A DNA stretch of 64,000 nt from Andreesenia angusta (GTDB taxonomy: Bacteria; Bacillota; Clostridia; Tissierellales; Gottschalkiaceae): the NCBI RefSeq assembly GCF_001855385.1, contig NZ_MKIE01000003.1, positions 186,001 to 250,000 of the forward strand, read 5' to 3'. This document shows, piece after piece, positions 54,307 to 64,000 of this stretch. Each line of letters starts with the position of its first letter. The first letter of the stretch is position 1. The position numbers and the translations under genes are program-made. The notes beneath the pieces were generated by a model, which was not told the DNA's origin, ran no database searches, and saw only the letters and a program-made list of their open reading frames with translations.

Positions 54307-55977
54307 ATGACAAGTATATTCAAGAGAAAGCACAACAACCTCAGCCGATACAGGGAGATACTGTCTGTATTCTACAAGTATGGGTTTGACAGCTATATAA
54401 GCGGTGTAAGCGAGAAAAATATATTCAGAAGGCTTGTATTCAAGAGCAAAAAACTAGACGACGAAAGCATAAGCCGTGGTGAGAGGCTGAAGCAGGCCTT
54501 TGAAGAGCTTGGACCGACTTTCGTAAAGCTGGGGCAGATACTCAGCACTAGGTATGACATGCTCCCTAGAGACATAGTGGACTCGCTCTCGGGACTTCAA
54601 GACAGCGTGGCGGAGTTCAGCCTTGAGGAGGCCGAGGGGATATTCAGAAGTGAGATAGGCAGCGGCTTCGGGGAGTCGTTTAGCGAGTTCTGCCCAGAGC
54701 CTATAGCCGCTGCATCGATAGGCCAGGTCTACAGGGCCAAGCTGTTTAGCGGAGAAAAAGTAGTGGTCAAAATTCAAAGGCCCAATATAGAGAAGATGAT
54801 AAAGACCGACATAGAGATAATCTCCAAAATGGCCAAGCTGGTGGACGAGAGTCTAAACAAGAGCGGAATGTTCAAGGCGAGCGAAATAGTCAAGGAGTTC
54901 GGATACTATTTGAGCCGGGAGATAGACTATACATACGAGGCCCAGAACGCACTTAAATTTGCCAATAACTTTAAAAACAGAAGAGGGGTCAAGATCCCTA
55001 AGATATACTGGGAATACACCACGAGCAAAGTGCTTGTGATGGAAGAGATAGAGGGTGTAAAGATAAGCGAGGTGGAGAAGCTTCAGGAGAAAAGCTGGAA
55101 CCTGAGGAAGATAGCCAAGAACTTGGCTGACAGCTTTATGACCCAGGTCTTTATAGATGGAATATTTCATGGAGACCCTCATCCTGGGAACATAATGGCA
55201 ATAGATGAAAACACCATAGGCTATATAGACTTCGGGATAACTGGGTTTATGGACAGTAACACAAAGCGCTTTATGATATCCATGCTCAAGTCGAGCCAAG
55301 ACAAGAACGTGGATGATGTCATGGAATCGCTTATGGACATAGGGTCTGCGCCAGAGGATGTAAACGAAGAGGAGCTTAAAAAAGATATCTACTTCATAAT
55401 GAGCCACTACTTTGACATGCCGATGGAGAGGATAAACGTGGGGGACGCCATAAAGGAGGTCTTCAATACGGCTTACAGCCACAAGCTCAAGCTGCCAGCC
55501 CAGCTTTCGCTGCTTATGAAGTCGACCATGACTATAGAGGGCTGTGTCAGAAAGCTGCAGCCGGACTTCAGTTTAGAGGAGATATCCAAGCAGACTATAG
55601 GCAAGATATACAAAGAGAAAATAAGCGCAAGGAAGTTTACATCTGATGTAGGCAAGTTTATCTATGAAAACTATGAAACTGCAGTCAAAATGCCCAAGAG
55701 GATAAACAAGATACTGGAGAATGCGGAAAAGAACAAGATAAAGCTGAACTTGAAGCACGAAGACGGAGAGCGATTTGTGGCGAATATGAAAGAGATATCC
55801 TCCGGGCTTGTATTCGGTGTCATAACGGGATCGCTCATACTCGCGTCTTCTCTGATGCTTTTGAATGTATCTGAAATACACAGCAAGCTGGTTAAATACG
55901 CAGCCACCTTCACCTTTGCCGGAAGCGTGCTGGTGGGGAATCTGTACATGTGGAGATATGTGATAAAAAAGAGATAA
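54307..55977 (+). CDS. ABC1/AarF/UbiB family atypical kinase
   Basis: 556 aa. N-terminal KxGQ motif (FVKLGQILSTRYDMLP), ala-rich loop AAASIGQVYRAKL, catalytic VVVKIQRP, GDPHPGN and YIDFGITG, then two C-terminal membrane helices (about 500-550). In quinone-making bacteria this family supports ubiquinone synthesis; an anaerobe like this probably lacks that, so the role here is open (membrane lipid or isoprenoid homeostasis is a guess). recJ follows 14 bases later. Confidence 0.93.
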   Translation: MTSIFKRKHNNLSRYREILSVFYKYGFDSYISGVSEKNIFRRLVFKSKKLDDESISRGERLKQAFEELGPTFVKLGQILSTRYDMLPRDIVDSLSGLQDSVAEFSLEEAEGIFRSEIGSGFGESFSEFCPEPIAAASIGQVYRAKLFSGEKVVVKIQRPNIEKMIKTDIEIISKMAKLVDESLNKSGMFKASEIVKEFGYYLSREIDYTYEAQNALKFANNFKNRRGVKIPKIYWEYTTSKVLVMEEIEGVKISEVEKLQEKSWNLRKIAKNLADSFMTQVFIDGIFHGDPHPGNIMAIDENTIGYIDFGITGFMDSNTKRFMISMLKSSQDKNVDDVMESLMDIGSAPEDVNEEELKKDIYFIMSHYFDMPMERINVGDAIKEVFNTAYSHKLKLPAQLSLLMKSTMTIEGCVRKLQPDFSLEEISKQTIGKIYKEKISARKFTSDVGKFIYENYETAVKMPKRINKILENAEKNKIKLNLKHEDGERFVANMKEISSGLVFGVITGSLILASSLMLLNVSEIHSKLVKYAATFTFAGSVLVGNLYMWRYVIKKR

Positions 55978-55991
55978 TAGGAGAGATATAT

Positions 55992-57758
55992 TTGAAAAAG
56001 TGGATCATAAAAAACACCAAGGCCGACTTGGATCGTTTGAGTAAAGCATTAGGACAGAGCAAGCTTATATGCAAGGTAGTTTCAAACAGAGGGTTTACTG
56101 AAGTGGGGGAGATAGAGCACTTTCTAAACCCAAGCTTGGAAAACCTGCACTCGCCCTGGAGGATAAAAGATATGGAGACGGCGGTGTCTCTGCTAGAGCG
56201 TGGTATAGAGTGCGGAAAGCATATAAGGGTGGTTGGCGACTACGACCAGGACGGCATATCTTCGACTGTGATACTGGTCAGGGGGCTTATGAAACTAGGC
56301 GCCAAAGTGAGCTACGATATTCCGGAGAGAACTAGAGACGGCTACGGCATAAACAAGAGGATAATAGACGCAGCCGCAGCAGACGGAGTCGACATAATAA
56401 TAACTTGCGACAATGGGATATCCGCCGCCGAAGAAGTAGGGTATGCCAAAAGCCTTGGAATAGACGTAGTGGTCACAGACCATCACGACGTGCCATACGT
56501 TGAAACACCTGAAGGTATGAAAGAGTACAGACTGCCCCCGGCGGACGCCGTGCTGAATCCGAAGCGTCACGACTGCTCTTACCCATTCGATGGGCTGTGC
56601 GGAGCTGGTGTATCTTTCAAGCTTGTGCAGTCGCTATATGAAAAGCGAGGTTTTGGAGCTAGGGAAATGGACGAGTTCTATGGCTTTCTGGCGCTGGCCA
56701 CTGTGTGCGATGTGATGGACTTGATCGGAGAAAACAGGATATTTGTAAAGGAAGGGCTTCAAAAACTCAGAGACAGTTCGAACTTGGGGCTCAAGTCGCT
56801 TATAGAGGAGACGGGGCTGTCGGGAAAGGCGCTTGGGACTTACCACCTGGGATTTGTGCTGGGACCTTGTATAAATGCATCTGGAAGGCTTGAAACGGCC
56901 AAGACGGCTGTAGAGCTCTTCTTGACCTCGGACAGAGCGGAGGCAGAGGGCAAAGCCAGGACCCTCAAAAGTCTCAATGAAGAGCGAAAAGAGCTGACTC
57001 AGGCCGGAATAGACAGGATAATGGAGAGAATAGAGAAAAACGGAACAGCCCATGACAAGGTTATAGTGGCTGTAGACAGAGAGGTGCAGGAAAGCATAGC
57101 GGGGATAATAGCTGGGCGCATAAAGGAAAAGTACAACAGGCCATCTATAGTTGTAACGGCTTCGAAAGAAGAGGGGCTTCTAAAGGGGTCAGGCAGGTCT
57201 ATAGAGGAGTACAATATGTTCGAGGAGATGTCTAAGCACAAAGAGCTCTTTGAAAAGTTCGGTGGACACCCCATGGCCGCAGGCTTTTCTATACCGGAAG
57301 AAAATCTGGATGAGCTTGGGTACAGGCTTAACAGAGACTCAGAGCTGACCGAGGAGGACTTTGTCCCCAAGATATACTTAGATGCCCATGTGCCTCTAGA
57401 CAAGATAGACATCAGCTTGCCAGAGTCGCTCGAGATACTTGAGCCCTTTGGAAAGGGGAACTCAAGGCCACTCTTTGGAGATAGAGGGCTGAAGGTGAGA
57501 AAGATGGACTTACTCGGGAGCAGCTACAGGATATTCAAGTTCAGGCTTGAGAAAGGAGACAGAGCGGTAGAGGCTGTCTACTTTGGGGACATAGAGGAGA
57601 TGAGAAACTATCTAGATTCAAAATTCGGAACAGAAGAGGTGGAGAATGCGCTTAGGGGCGCTGAGAATGAATTGGAGCTGGACCTTGTCTACTATCCATC
57701 TGTAAATGAATTCAATGGAAGGAGAAATCTTCAGATAGTGATACAGGATTATAGATAG
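55992..57758 (+). CDS. recJ: Single-stranded-DNA exonuclease RecJ
   Basis: 5'-to-3' ssDNA exonuclease for recombination and mismatch repair. 588 aa from TTG 55992 behind AGGAGAG. DHH motifs: RVVGDYDQDGIS, IITCDNGIS, VVTDHHDVP; then DHHA1 with GGHPMAAGFS and an OB domain. The frame is open further upstream into aarF but without a ribosome-binding site. Confidence 0.96.
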   Translation: MKKWIIKNTKADLDRLSKALGQSKLICKVVSNRGFTEVGEIEHFLNPSLENLHSPWRIKDMETAVSLLERGIECGKHIRVVGDYDQDGISSTVILVRGLMKLGAKVSYDIPERTRDGYGINKRIIDAAAADGVDIIITCDNGISAAEEVGYAKSLGIDVVVTDHHDVPYVETPEGMKEYRLPPADAVLNPKRHDCSYPFDGLCGAGVSFKLVQSLYEKRGFGAREMDEFYGFLALATVCDVMDLIGENRIFVKEGLQKLRDSSNLGLKSLIEETGLSGKALGTYHLGFVLGPCINASGRLETAKTAVELFLTSDRAEAEGKARTLKSLNEERKELTQAGIDRIMERIEKNGTAHDKVIVAVDREVQESIAGIIAGRIKEKYNRPSIVVTASKEEGLLKGSGRSIEEYNMFEEMSKHKELFEKFGGHPMAAGFSIPEENLDELGYRLNRDSELTEEDFVPKIYLDAHVPLDKIDISLPESLEILEPFGKGNSRPLFGDRGLKVRKMDLLGSSYRIFKFRLEKGDRAVEAVYFGDIEEMRNYLDSKFGTEEVENALRGAENELELDLVYYPSVNEFNGRRNLQIVIQDYR

Positions 57759-57775
57759 AATACTCCCCTAGACTG

Positions 57776-57784
57776 TGGTATAAT
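57776..57784 (+). promoter_or_regulatory. Extended -10 promoter for rel
   Basis: TGGTATAAT (57776-57784), about 90 bases before rel; no clear -35. The AT-rich leader between is unremarkable. Confidence 0.6.
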
Positions 57785-57874
57785 CAAGTATTATATTGAT
57801 TTCAAAAAAGACTGGTTTTTATAGGCTGAAAAAGCTATATTTAGAAATAGATTTTTATTGAGAGGTTGGGGAGA

Positions 57875-60055
57875 ATGCTAGAAAATCTGATAAACAAGAT
57901 AACGAGCTATAATCCGAACGGAAATATAGAGTTGGTAGTGGAAGCCTATCACTTTGCGGAAAAAGCTCATGAAGGACAATTTAGAAAATCTGGGGAGAGC
58001 TATTTTATACACCCTTTCAACGTGTCCATGATACTCGCAGACTACAGCATGGACGTGTCTACCATATGCGCTGGACTGCTGCATGACGTGATAGAGGACA
58101 CAGAAGTGACATACGACGCTATGAGCAAGAAGTTCGGAGTAGAGATAACGGATCTAGTGGACGGCGTTACAAAGCTTAAGAAACTGAAGTTCAAGACAAA
58201 GCAGGAAAATCAGGCTGAAAACCTCAGGAAAATGATAATAGCCATGGCAAAGGACGTAAGAGTCATAATAATAAAGTTGGCGGACAGGCTCCACAACTCC
58301 AGGACGCTTACACATATGTCTGAAGCCAAGCGAAAGGAAAAGGCGATGGAGACGCTTGAGATATACGCCCCTATAGCTCACAGACTCGGAATGTCTCAGA
58401 TGAAGGCGGAACTAGAGGATATATCTCTCAGGTTTATAGACCCGGCCGGCTACTACGACCTTGTGGAGAAGGTCAACAAAAAGAGGGTTGAGCGTGAGAA
58501 GCTCATAGATGACTTGATGAGCAAGCTTGGGGAAAAGCTGGACGAAACAGAAATAGAGCACGAGATAAGCGGGAGGCCCAAGCATTTCTACAGCATATAC
58601 AAGAAGATGTACTATCAGAACAAGAGCTTTGAACAGATATTCGACCTCACAGCCATAAGGGTGCTGGTAGACAATCTAAAGGACTGCTACGGAGTGCTGG
58701 GGATAGTGCACACTATGTGGAAGCCTATACCGGGAAGGTTTAAGGACTATATAGCCATGCCAAAGCCCAATATGTACCAGTCGCTCCATACAACTGTGAT
58801 AGGGCCGAGCGGAGAGCCTTTCGAGATACAGATAAGGACATGGGATATGCACAGGGTTGCAGAGTATGGAATCGCGGCCCACTGGAAGTACAAAGAGGGA
58901 GTAGCTGACGAAGAGCACAAGAGCTCTGGGGCGGACTTCGAGAGCAAGCTGACTTGGATAAGGCAGCTTATGGAGTGGCAGAACGAACTGAAAGACCCAG
59001 AGGAGTTTATGGAGTCGCTCAAGATAGACTTCTTCAACGACGAGGTATTTGTATTCACGCCTCAAGGCGATGTGATAGACCTCCCGGCTGGATCCACGCC
59101 TATAGATTTTGCATACAAAGTCCACTCGGCGGTGGGGAATAAATGTGTAGGGGCAAAGATAGACGGCAGGATAGCTCCGCTTGACTACAAGCTCAAGAAT
59201 GGAAACATAGTTGAGATACTCACTTCCCAGGGTAGTGCAGGGCCAAGCAGAGACTGGCTGAAGATAGTGAAGAGCAGTCAGGCCAAGACCAAGATAAGAA
59301 ACTGGTTCAAAAAAGAAGAAAAAGACGAGAACATAGTCAGAGGGAAGGACATGCTTGAAAAAGAGGTCAAGCATGAAGGCTACAGACTGACAGAGCTTTT
59401 GAAAGAAGACTGGCTGAAAAAAGTGGCTGAAAAGCTGAGCTTTGAATCTATAGACGACCTCTATGCGGCTGTAGGGTACGGAAGCGTGACACTTTCCCAG
59501 GTGCTCTCTAAGTTAAAAGAGATGTACAGGGAACATCATAAAGACGACCCTAAAAAACTGGAAGAGAAAGAGAAACGGGTTGCTCCGTCGCCTAAAAAAG
59601 AGCAGAGGCAAGGCGCTGGAGTGATTGTAAAGGGCATAGAGAATATAAAGGTGAAGTTCTCGAGATGTTGCAATCCAGTCCCGGGGGACGAGATAATCGG
59701 ATATGTGACAAAGGGAAGAGGAGTTTCGGTACACAGAAGAGACTGCATGAATATAGCTGAAATCGACGAAGGTGAGAGGCTTATAGAAGTGGAGTGGGCG
59801 GAAACTGAAAAGACTTCCTACAAGGCTGAAATACAGGTCAAGGCTTCCGACAGGACGGGACTTTTGACCGAGATAACACTTCTGCTTGCAGAGGCGAAGC
59901 TGGCAGTGAGCTCGCTGAACGCTCGTACGCAGAAAGACAATATAGTGCTTATAAATATGACTCTGGAGATAAATAACGTAGACCAGCTCAAGCGCCTTAT
60001 GAAGAAGATAAAGGGGCTGAGAGGAGTTATGGATGTGTACAGGGTCACAGGATAG
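57875..60055 (+). CDS. rel: Bifunctional (p)ppGpp synthetase/hydrolase Rel
   Basis: Stringent-response enzyme. 726 aa: HD hydrolase ([23 protein letters not shown], intact), synthetase ([33 protein letters not shown]), TGS ([20 protein letters not shown]), zinc-finger/RIS region ([17 protein letters not shown]) and C-terminal ACT. With the HD motif intact it should both make and degrade (p)ppGpp. ATG 57875 is 9 bases after AGAGG. Next to dtd, the usual pair. Polyphosphate enzymes elsewhere in the window share the (p)ppGpp link. Confidence 0.97.
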   Translation: MLENLINKITSYNPNGNIELVVEAYHFAEKAHEGQFRKSGESYFIHPFNVSMILADYSMDVSTICAGLLHDVIEDTEVTYDAMSKKFGVEITDLVDGVTKLKKLKFKTKQENQAENLRKMIIAMAKDVRVIIIKLADRLHNSRTLTHMSEAKRKEKAMETLEIYAPIAHRLGMSQMKAELEDISLRFIDPAGYYDLVEKVNKKRVEREKLIDDLMSKLGEKLDETEIEHEISGRPKHFYSIYKKMYYQNKSFEQIFDLTAIRVLVDNLKDCYGVLGIVHTMWKPIPGRFKDYIAMPKPNMYQSLHTTVIGPSGEPFEIQIRTWDMHRVAEYGIAAHWKYKEGVADEEHKSSGADFESKLTWIRQLMEWQNELKDPEEFMESLKIDFFNDEVFVFTPQGDVIDLPAGSTPIDFAYKVHSAVGNKCVGAKIDGRIAPLDYKLKNGNIVEILTSQGSAGPSRDWLKIVKSSQAKTKIRNWFKKEEKDENIVRGKDMLEKEVKHEGYRLTELLKEDWLKKVAEKLSFESIDDLYAAVGYGSVTLSQVLSKLKEMYREHHKDDPKKLEEKEKRVAPSPKKEQRQGAGVIVKGIENIKVKFSRCCNPVPGDEIIGYVTKGRGVSVHRRDCMNIAEIDEGERLIEVEWAETEKTSYKAEIQVKASDRTGLLTEITLLLAEAKLAVSSLNARTQKDNIVLINMTLEINNVDQLKRLMKKIKGLRGVMDVYRVTG

Positions 60056-60065
60056 AGGTGATTTT

Positions 60066-60521
60066 TTGAGAGCAGTAGTGCAGAGAGTCAAGAGGTCTTC
60101 GGTAGTAGTAGATGGAAACACGGTAGGTGAAATAGGCGGAGGACTGCTGGTGCTTTTAGGTGTAGGCAGGGAGGATACAGAAGAGGACCTTGAGTATATA
60201 TATGAGAAGACATTGAAGCTCAGGATCTTCGAGGACGAAAACAACAAGATGAACTTGTCTCTTCTAGACATTGGAGGGGACATACAGGTGGTTTCGCAGT
60301 TTACTCTCTACGGAGATGCTAGAAAGGGAAGAAGGCCTAGCTTTTCAAGTTCGGCAGCGCCTGACATAGCCGAAGGCTACTACGAAAAGTTGATAGAGAA
60401 GTTCAGAAACACAGAGGGACTGGGAACAGTTGCGACTGGCGAGTTTGGAGCAGATATGAAAGTAGAGCTCTTAAACGACGGCCCTGTGACTATAATGCTT
60501 GACAGCAAGAGGCTTTTTTAA
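60066..60521 (+). CDS. dtd: D-aminoacyl-tRNA deacylase
   Basis: Removes D-amino acids (and glycine from tRNA-Ala) in proofreading. 151 aa from TTG 60066 ([15 protein letters not shown]). Shows [20 protein letters not shown] (SQFTLYG cross-subunit motif) and [18 protein letters not shown] (the NDGPVT/GP motif). GAGGTG lies just after the rel stop. Confidence 0.97.
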   Translation: MRAVVQRVKRSSVVVDGNTVGEIGGGLLVLLGVGREDTEEDLEYIYEKTLKLRIFEDENNKMNLSLLDIGGDIQVVSQFTLYGDARKGRRPSFSSSAAPDIAEGYYEKLIEKFRNTEGLGTVATGEFGADMKVELLNDGPVTIMLDSKRLF

Positions 60522-60537
60522 GGGAAATACTGTTTGG

Positions 60538-60575
60538 GCGGAGACTTAAGGTCTCTGCTTTTCTGTTTTTTTAGG
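60538..60575 (+). terminator. Intrinsic terminator after dtd
   Basis: 8-bp stem (60538-60545 with 60551-60558, one wobble), TTAAG loop and a long T-rich tail. Confidence 0.8.
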
Positions 60576-60585
60576 ACACGCCTTG

Positions 60586-60594
60586 TGATATAAT
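60586..60594 (+). promoter_or_regulatory. Extended -10 promoter for the metallo-hydrolase-hemZ-hisS genes
   Basis: TGATATAAT (60586-60594), 33 bases before the next start codon and right after a terminator; -35 unclear. Confidence 0.6.
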
Positions 60595-60626
60595 GTTTAT
60601 TAGAGTTTTTTTAGGAGGAATATCGT

Positions 60627-61259
60627 ATGTTTTTAGAGAGAAAGCCGCTAGGCGTATACGGAGCCAATTGCTATATAGTTGCATGTGAAGACACGAGAGA
60701 AGCAGCAGTGGTAGACCCAGGCGGAGAGCCGGAGGAAGTTGAAAAGATACTGGAAGAACATGGCTTGAAGCTGAGCTGCATACTGCTTACACATGGACAT
60801 GGAGACCATATAGCAGGTGTAAATGCGCTGAAAGAGAAGTACGGAGTCGATGTCTACGTACACAGCGCGGACGCCGAGCTCTTGAGGAGCTCTGAGAAGA
60901 ATCTGTCCGACATGATGCCAATAGAGCCTGTGACTGTAGAGGGCTTTACAGAAGTTGAAGACGGGGAGGTTTTAGAGCTTGGAAGCTTGAAGCTCGAGGT
61001 ACTGCACACTCCGGGTCATACAAGGGGATGCATCTGCATAAAAGTCTCCGACAAGCTGTTTACCGGGGACACGCTTTTCAAAGGCTCTATAGGGAGGACG
61101 GACCTCTACGGTGGTGGAGACGACCTTGTGGAGTCTGTGCAGAGAAAGCTGCTGACACTTGACCCTGAGACTGTAGTTCTTCCGGGGCACGGCGCAGTTA
61201 CAACGCTTAGAGACGAAATAGCCACAAATCCGTTTATAAGAAATCTGGAGACTTTTTAG
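60627..61259 (+). CDS. MBL-fold metallo-hydrolase (glyoxalase II-like)
   Basis: 210 aa with the full dinuclear metal set: THGHGDHIAG, HTPGHTRGC, FTGDTLFKGSIGRTD and VLPGHGAVT. Starts MFLERKPLGVYGANCYI. Likely thioester hydrolase similar to YqgX-type proteins; substrate unknown. AGGAGGAAT before ATG. hemZ follows 2 bases after the stop. Confidence 0.93.
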   Translation: MFLERKPLGVYGANCYIVACEDTREAAVVDPGGEPEEVEKILEEHGLKLSCILLTHGHGDHIAGVNALKEKYGVDVYVHSADAELLRSSEKNLSDMMPIEPVTVEGFTEVEDGEVLELGSLKLEVLHTPGHTRGCICIKVSDKLFTGDTLFKGSIGRTDLYGGGDDLVESVQRKLLTLDPETVVLPGHGAVTTLRDEIATNPFIRNLETF

Positions 61260-61261
61260 AT

Positions 61262-62725
61262 ATGGTATACGTGAGGCTTGTGGGTCATGACTTCAAGTAC
61301 GAAGTAGGAGAGCTTGTAAAGCTCTTTTTCTTCAGTGAGAAGATAGGCTTTGTAGAAGACCATGTAGAGGCTGAAGAAAGCTGTATCTTGATTGAAAATT
61401 CTATTTCAGGCGATGGGAAACTGTCCGAAACAGTAATATACCTAGACGGAGAAGTCGTTTCAAGAGAAGTGGAAGATATATCGAGCATAGACATGCTTGA
61501 GCTGGATGAAAAAAAGCAGCTCAAGACGGGAATAAAGAAGAGCATCTACAAGGCTATTGCAAAGCTGAAAAGCAGGAAGACGCCTTGGGGGATACTCACC
61601 GGTATAAGGCCGACCAAGATAATCCACTCGTTGACTGAAAAAGACAGGACGGTGCCTGAGATAAAGTCGCTTCTGGCCAGAGAGTACCTTGTCTCGGACG
61701 AAAAGATAGCGCTTATAGACGGCATAGCCGAGACAGAGAGGCAGTATATATACCCTCTAGACAAGGACAGGTACAGCATCTACATAAGCATACCTTTCTG
61801 CCCGACTAGATGCGTTTACTGCTCTTTCCCGTCCAATTCCCTAAATGGGGAGCTCCAAGTGCCCGAAGTATATGTGGACAGGCTGATAGAGGAGGTAAGA
61901 GGAACTATGCCTATGCTTGAAGGCAAAAGAATACACACTGTCTACATTGGCGGTGGAACGCCTACGACGTTGTCGCCAAGTCAGATTTCAAGAGTTATGG
62001 AGGAAGTCTACAGATATTTCGGCAGAGAGGAAATAGCCGAGTTTACGGTCGAGGCCGGAAGGCCGGACACCATAACTGGCGAGAAGCTCAGAGTCATGAA
62101 ATCCTACGGAGTAAACAGGATAAGCATAAATCCGCAGACCATGAACAGAGCTACCCTCGCTGCAATAGGGAGAAGCCACTCGCCTAAAGACATAGTCGAT
62201 TCATTCGAGCTTGCAAGGGAGATTGGATTTGAAAATATAAATATGGACATAATAGTGGGGCTCCCTGGAGAAGGGGAGGCCGAAGTGGCGCACACCATGG
62301 ATGAGATAGAGAAGCTGAAGCCGGAAAACCTCACAGTCCACACAATGGCTGTAAAGAGAAGCTCCAAGCTGAAAGAGGAAATAGAGTCCTACAATCTGGC
62401 GGAGCAGATGCAGATAGAGAGGATGCTTGAGATCACAAGACATTCGGCTGGAGACATGGGGATGCAGCCTTACTATATGTACAGGCAGAAGCAGATACTT
62501 GGAAACTTCGAGAATATAGGATACGCTCTGCCTGAAAGAGAGTGCATATACAATATAATGATGATGGAAGAAAAAGAGACTATAATGGCCTTTGGAGCCG
62601 GAGCTATTTCCAAAGTGTACTATCCTTATGAAGACAGGTTTGAGAGGGTGCCGAATGTGAAAAACCTGGACGACTATATAGGAAGAGTTGCGGAGATGGT
62701 GGAGAGAAAAAAGCTATTCAAGTAG
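61262..62725 (+). CDS. hemZ: Oxygen-independent coproporphyrinogen dehydrogenase HemZ
   Basis: 487 aa. Long N-terminal domain typical of HemZ (about 1-155), radical-SAM cluster CPTRCVYCSF preceded by YISIPF, YIGGGTPTTLS, and IVGLPGEGE. The shorter HemN/HemW type differs in lacking this N-domain. It sits in the dtd-MBL-hemZ-hisS order common in Clostridia. Whether it makes heme precursors here is uncertain without the rest of the pathway. Confidence 0.93.
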   Translation: MVYVRLVGHDFKYEVGELVKLFFFSEKIGFVEDHVEAEESCILIENSISGDGKLSETVIYLDGEVVSREVEDISSIDMLELDEKKQLKTGIKKSIYKAIAKLKSRKTPWGILTGIRPTKIIHSLTEKDRTVPEIKSLLAREYLVSDEKIALIDGIAETERQYIYPLDKDRYSIYISIPFCPTRCVYCSFPSNSLNGELQVPEVYVDRLIEEVRGTMPMLEGKRIHTVYIGGGTPTTLSPSQISRVMEEVYRYFGREEIAEFTVEAGRPDTITGEKLRVMKSYGVNRISINPQTMNRATLAAIGRSHSPKDIVDSFELAREIGFENINMDIIVGLPGEGEAEVAHTMDEIEKLKPENLTVHTMAVKRSSKLKEEIESYNLAEQMQIERMLEITRHSAGDMGMQPYYMYRQKQILGNFENIGYALPERECIYNIMMMEEKETIMAFGAGAISKVYYPYEDRFERVPNVKNLDDYIGRVAEMVERKKLFK

Positions 62726-62743
62726 CATAGGGAGGATGATTTG

Positions 62744-64000
62744 ATGCTAGTTAAGGGACCTAGGGGCACAAACGACGTTATGCCCTCAGAATCGTATAAA
62801 TGGCAGTATTTAGAGTGCAAGTTCAGGGAAGCTTGCAGGAAGTTTGGCTACAGCGAGATAAGGACACCTGTGTTTGAGCACACTGAGCTTTTCGAGCGTG
62901 GAGTAGGAGAGACTACAGACGTAGTTCAAAAAGAGATGTACACTTTCAACGACAAGGGAGACAGAAGCATAACGCTGAAGCCTGAGGGGACAGCTCCTGT
63001 AGTCCGCAGCTTTATAGAAAACAAGCTATACGCCGAGGCGCAGCCGAGCAAGATATACTATATAACACCTTGCTTCAGATATGAAAGACCTCAAGCGGGA
63101 AGGCTGAGGGCGTTCCATCAGTTTGGAGCAGAGGTTTTCGGAAGCGGAGAGTCCTCTATGGACGCAGAGGTGATGGCGCTTGTGGACAGCTTTCTTAAAG
63201 GGCTTGGACTCAAGAACATAGAGCTCAGGATAAACAGCATAGGCTGTCCGACATGCAGAAACGAGTACAACGAGAAGCTGAAGTCGTATCTGGCGCCTAA
63301 GCTTGAGAAGCTCTGCGATACATGCGTGGGAAGATACGACAAGAACCCTATGAGGATACTTGACTGCAAGAACGAGAGCTGCCAAGCTGAGATAGGGGAC
63401 GCTCCTAAGATGATAGACAATCTCTGCGGTGAATGCGAGACTCACTTTGCAGAGACTAAAAAATACCTAGACGCTCTGAATGTGGAGTACGTGGTGGACC
63501 CTAAAATAGTGAGGGGGCTTGACTACTATACAAAAACCGCATTTGAGTTTATATCTAGAGACATAGGCACTCAGGCGACTGTAAGCGGCGGCGGAAGGTA
63601 CGACGGACTTGTGGAGTCGCTAGGCGGAAAGCCAACGCCTGCTGTAGGGTTCGGAATGGGAATAGAGAGGCTGATTTTGACGCTTGAAAGCTGCGGCATT
63701 GAGATTCCAAAGCCTGAAGGGCTTGATATTTTCATAGTCTCTATGGGTGAAAACGCAGATCTAGAGGCTTTCAAGATCTTGAACAGAATTAGAGCGGCGG
63801 GTCTTAGCGGAGACAAGGACTACTTGGGGCGAAGCACAAAGGCCCAGTTCAAGTACGCAGACAAGAAGAATGCAAGGTACACGGTCATAATAGGAGACGA
63901 TGAGCTCGAAAAGGGCGTTGTATCGCTTAAGAACATGGAGACAGGGGAGCAAGTGCAGGTGGAAATAGACAAACTAGAACAGGCTATAATGGGAGGAAAT
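62744..64000 (+). CDS. hisS: Histidyl-tRNA synthetase (3' end cut by window)
   Basis: Class II synthetase for tRNA-His. 419 codons are present and the frame is open to the last base, so only the extreme C-terminus and stop are missing (usual length about 420). MLVKGPRGTNDVMPSES start, motif 2 CFRYERPQAGRLRAFHQFG, the His-specific IVRGLDYYTKTAFEF and GGGRYDGL, motif 3 GFGMGIERL, then the anticodon domain from about residue 325. ATG 62744 is behind GGGAGGA; TTG 62741 is an adjacent in-frame alternative. Confidence 0.97.
   Translation, partial: MLVKGPRGTNDVMPSESYKWQYLECKFREACRKFGYSEIRTPVFEHTELFERGVGETTDVVQKEMYTFNDKGDRSITLKPEGTAPVVRSFIENKLYAEAQPSKIYYITPCFRYERPQAGRLRAFHQFGAEVFGSGESSMDAEVMALVDSFLKGLGLKNIELRINSIGCPTCRNEYNEKLKSYLAPKLEKLCDTCVGRYDKNPMRILDCKNESCQAEIGDAPKMIDNLCGECETHFAETKKYLDALNVEYVVDPKIVRGLDYYTKTAFEFISRDIGTQATVSGGGRYDGLVESLGGKPTPAVGFGMGIERLILTLESCGIEIPKPEGLDIFIVSMGENADLEAFKILNRIRAAGLSGDKDYLGRSTKAQFKYADKKNARYTVIIGDDELEKGVVSLKNMETGEQVQVEIDKLEQAIMGGN

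Noticed and set aside
58676..59374. Long minus-strand open frame (232 codons) opposite rel, and similar ones opposite prmA, dtd and ppk
   Set aside because: They lie antisense to conserved genes, have no ribosome-binding site and have skewed Ser/Leu/Tyr composition expected from the reverse of purine-rich coding sequence.

Overview
The window is a stretch of chromosome from an anaerobic, Gram-positive, low-to-moderate-GC Firmicute, most likely class Clostridia. The evidence is gene order (dnaK-dnaJ-prmA-rsmE-mtaB; rpsU-yqeY-phoH-pgpH-ybeY-dgkA-cdd-era-recO; ccpN-yqfL; dnaG-sigA-trmK; ruvCAB-queA-tgt-yajC-SCIFF-secDF-recJ-rel-dtd-hemZ-hisS), heavy use of ATA, AGA and AGG codons, many TTG and GTG starts behind strong Shine-Dalgarno sequences, and oxygen-independent radical-SAM enzymes. 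All but two genes are on the + strand, as expected for a leading-strand segment. I see no insertion sequence, prophage, CRISPR array, tRNA or rRNA. The genes yqfC/yqfD and spoIID, which in many spore-formers sit at positions that are empty here, are absent, which hints at a lineage that does not sporulate.

Layout. 1-7.3 kb: chaperones, translation-factor and tRNA/rRNA methylation genes, HIT protein, S21 and YqeY. 7.4-15.6 kb: PhoH, the membrane HD phosphodiesterase PgpH, YbeY, a kinase/phosphatase lipid-carrier fusion, a CorC-type transporter, Cdd, Era, RecO and a DUF4342-like protein. 15.7-23.6 kb: GlyRS with a structured leader, the CcpN and PPDK-regulator pair, then the DnaG-SigA macromolecular-synthesis genes with TrmK and a Nif3-like protein. 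23.6-24.0 kb: RNase P RNA. 24.1-41.1 kb is the least conserved part: a SHOCT membrane peptide with two radical-SAM proteins, a lipoprotein beta-carbonic anhydrase, two class A penicillin-binding proteins (one with an apparent frameshift in its tail), an ABC exporter, a small [2Fe-2S] protein, and a polyphosphate island (Ppx, a degenerate Ppx-like protein, PPK1, CBS protein). 41.2-64 kb: HflX, YigZ, NadE, YebC, an unrecognised protein, RuvCAB, QueA/Tgt, YajC, the SCIFF peptide and its maturase, SecDF, an AarF-like kinase, RecJ, Rel, Dtd, a metallo-hydrolase, HemZ and HisS (cut by the window end).

How they work together. Most genes serve protein synthesis and quality control, tRNA modification, DNA recombination and repair, and Sec export. 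Rel, PgpH and the polyphosphate enzymes form a nucleotide/phosphate stress-signalling theme. The two penicillin-binding proteins and the lipid-carrier kinase serve the cell wall. The most distinctive items are the SCIFF ribosomal-peptide system with its own promoter and an attenuator-like hairpin, the uncharacterised SHOCT plus double radical-SAM cassette, the C-tract frameshift that detaches an acidic tail from one penicillin-binding protein, and a tandem Ppx pair in which one member has lost key active-site residues. Start codons were set by Shine-Dalgarno spacing and family alignment from memory; promoters and terminators were found by eye, with no folding or database search.
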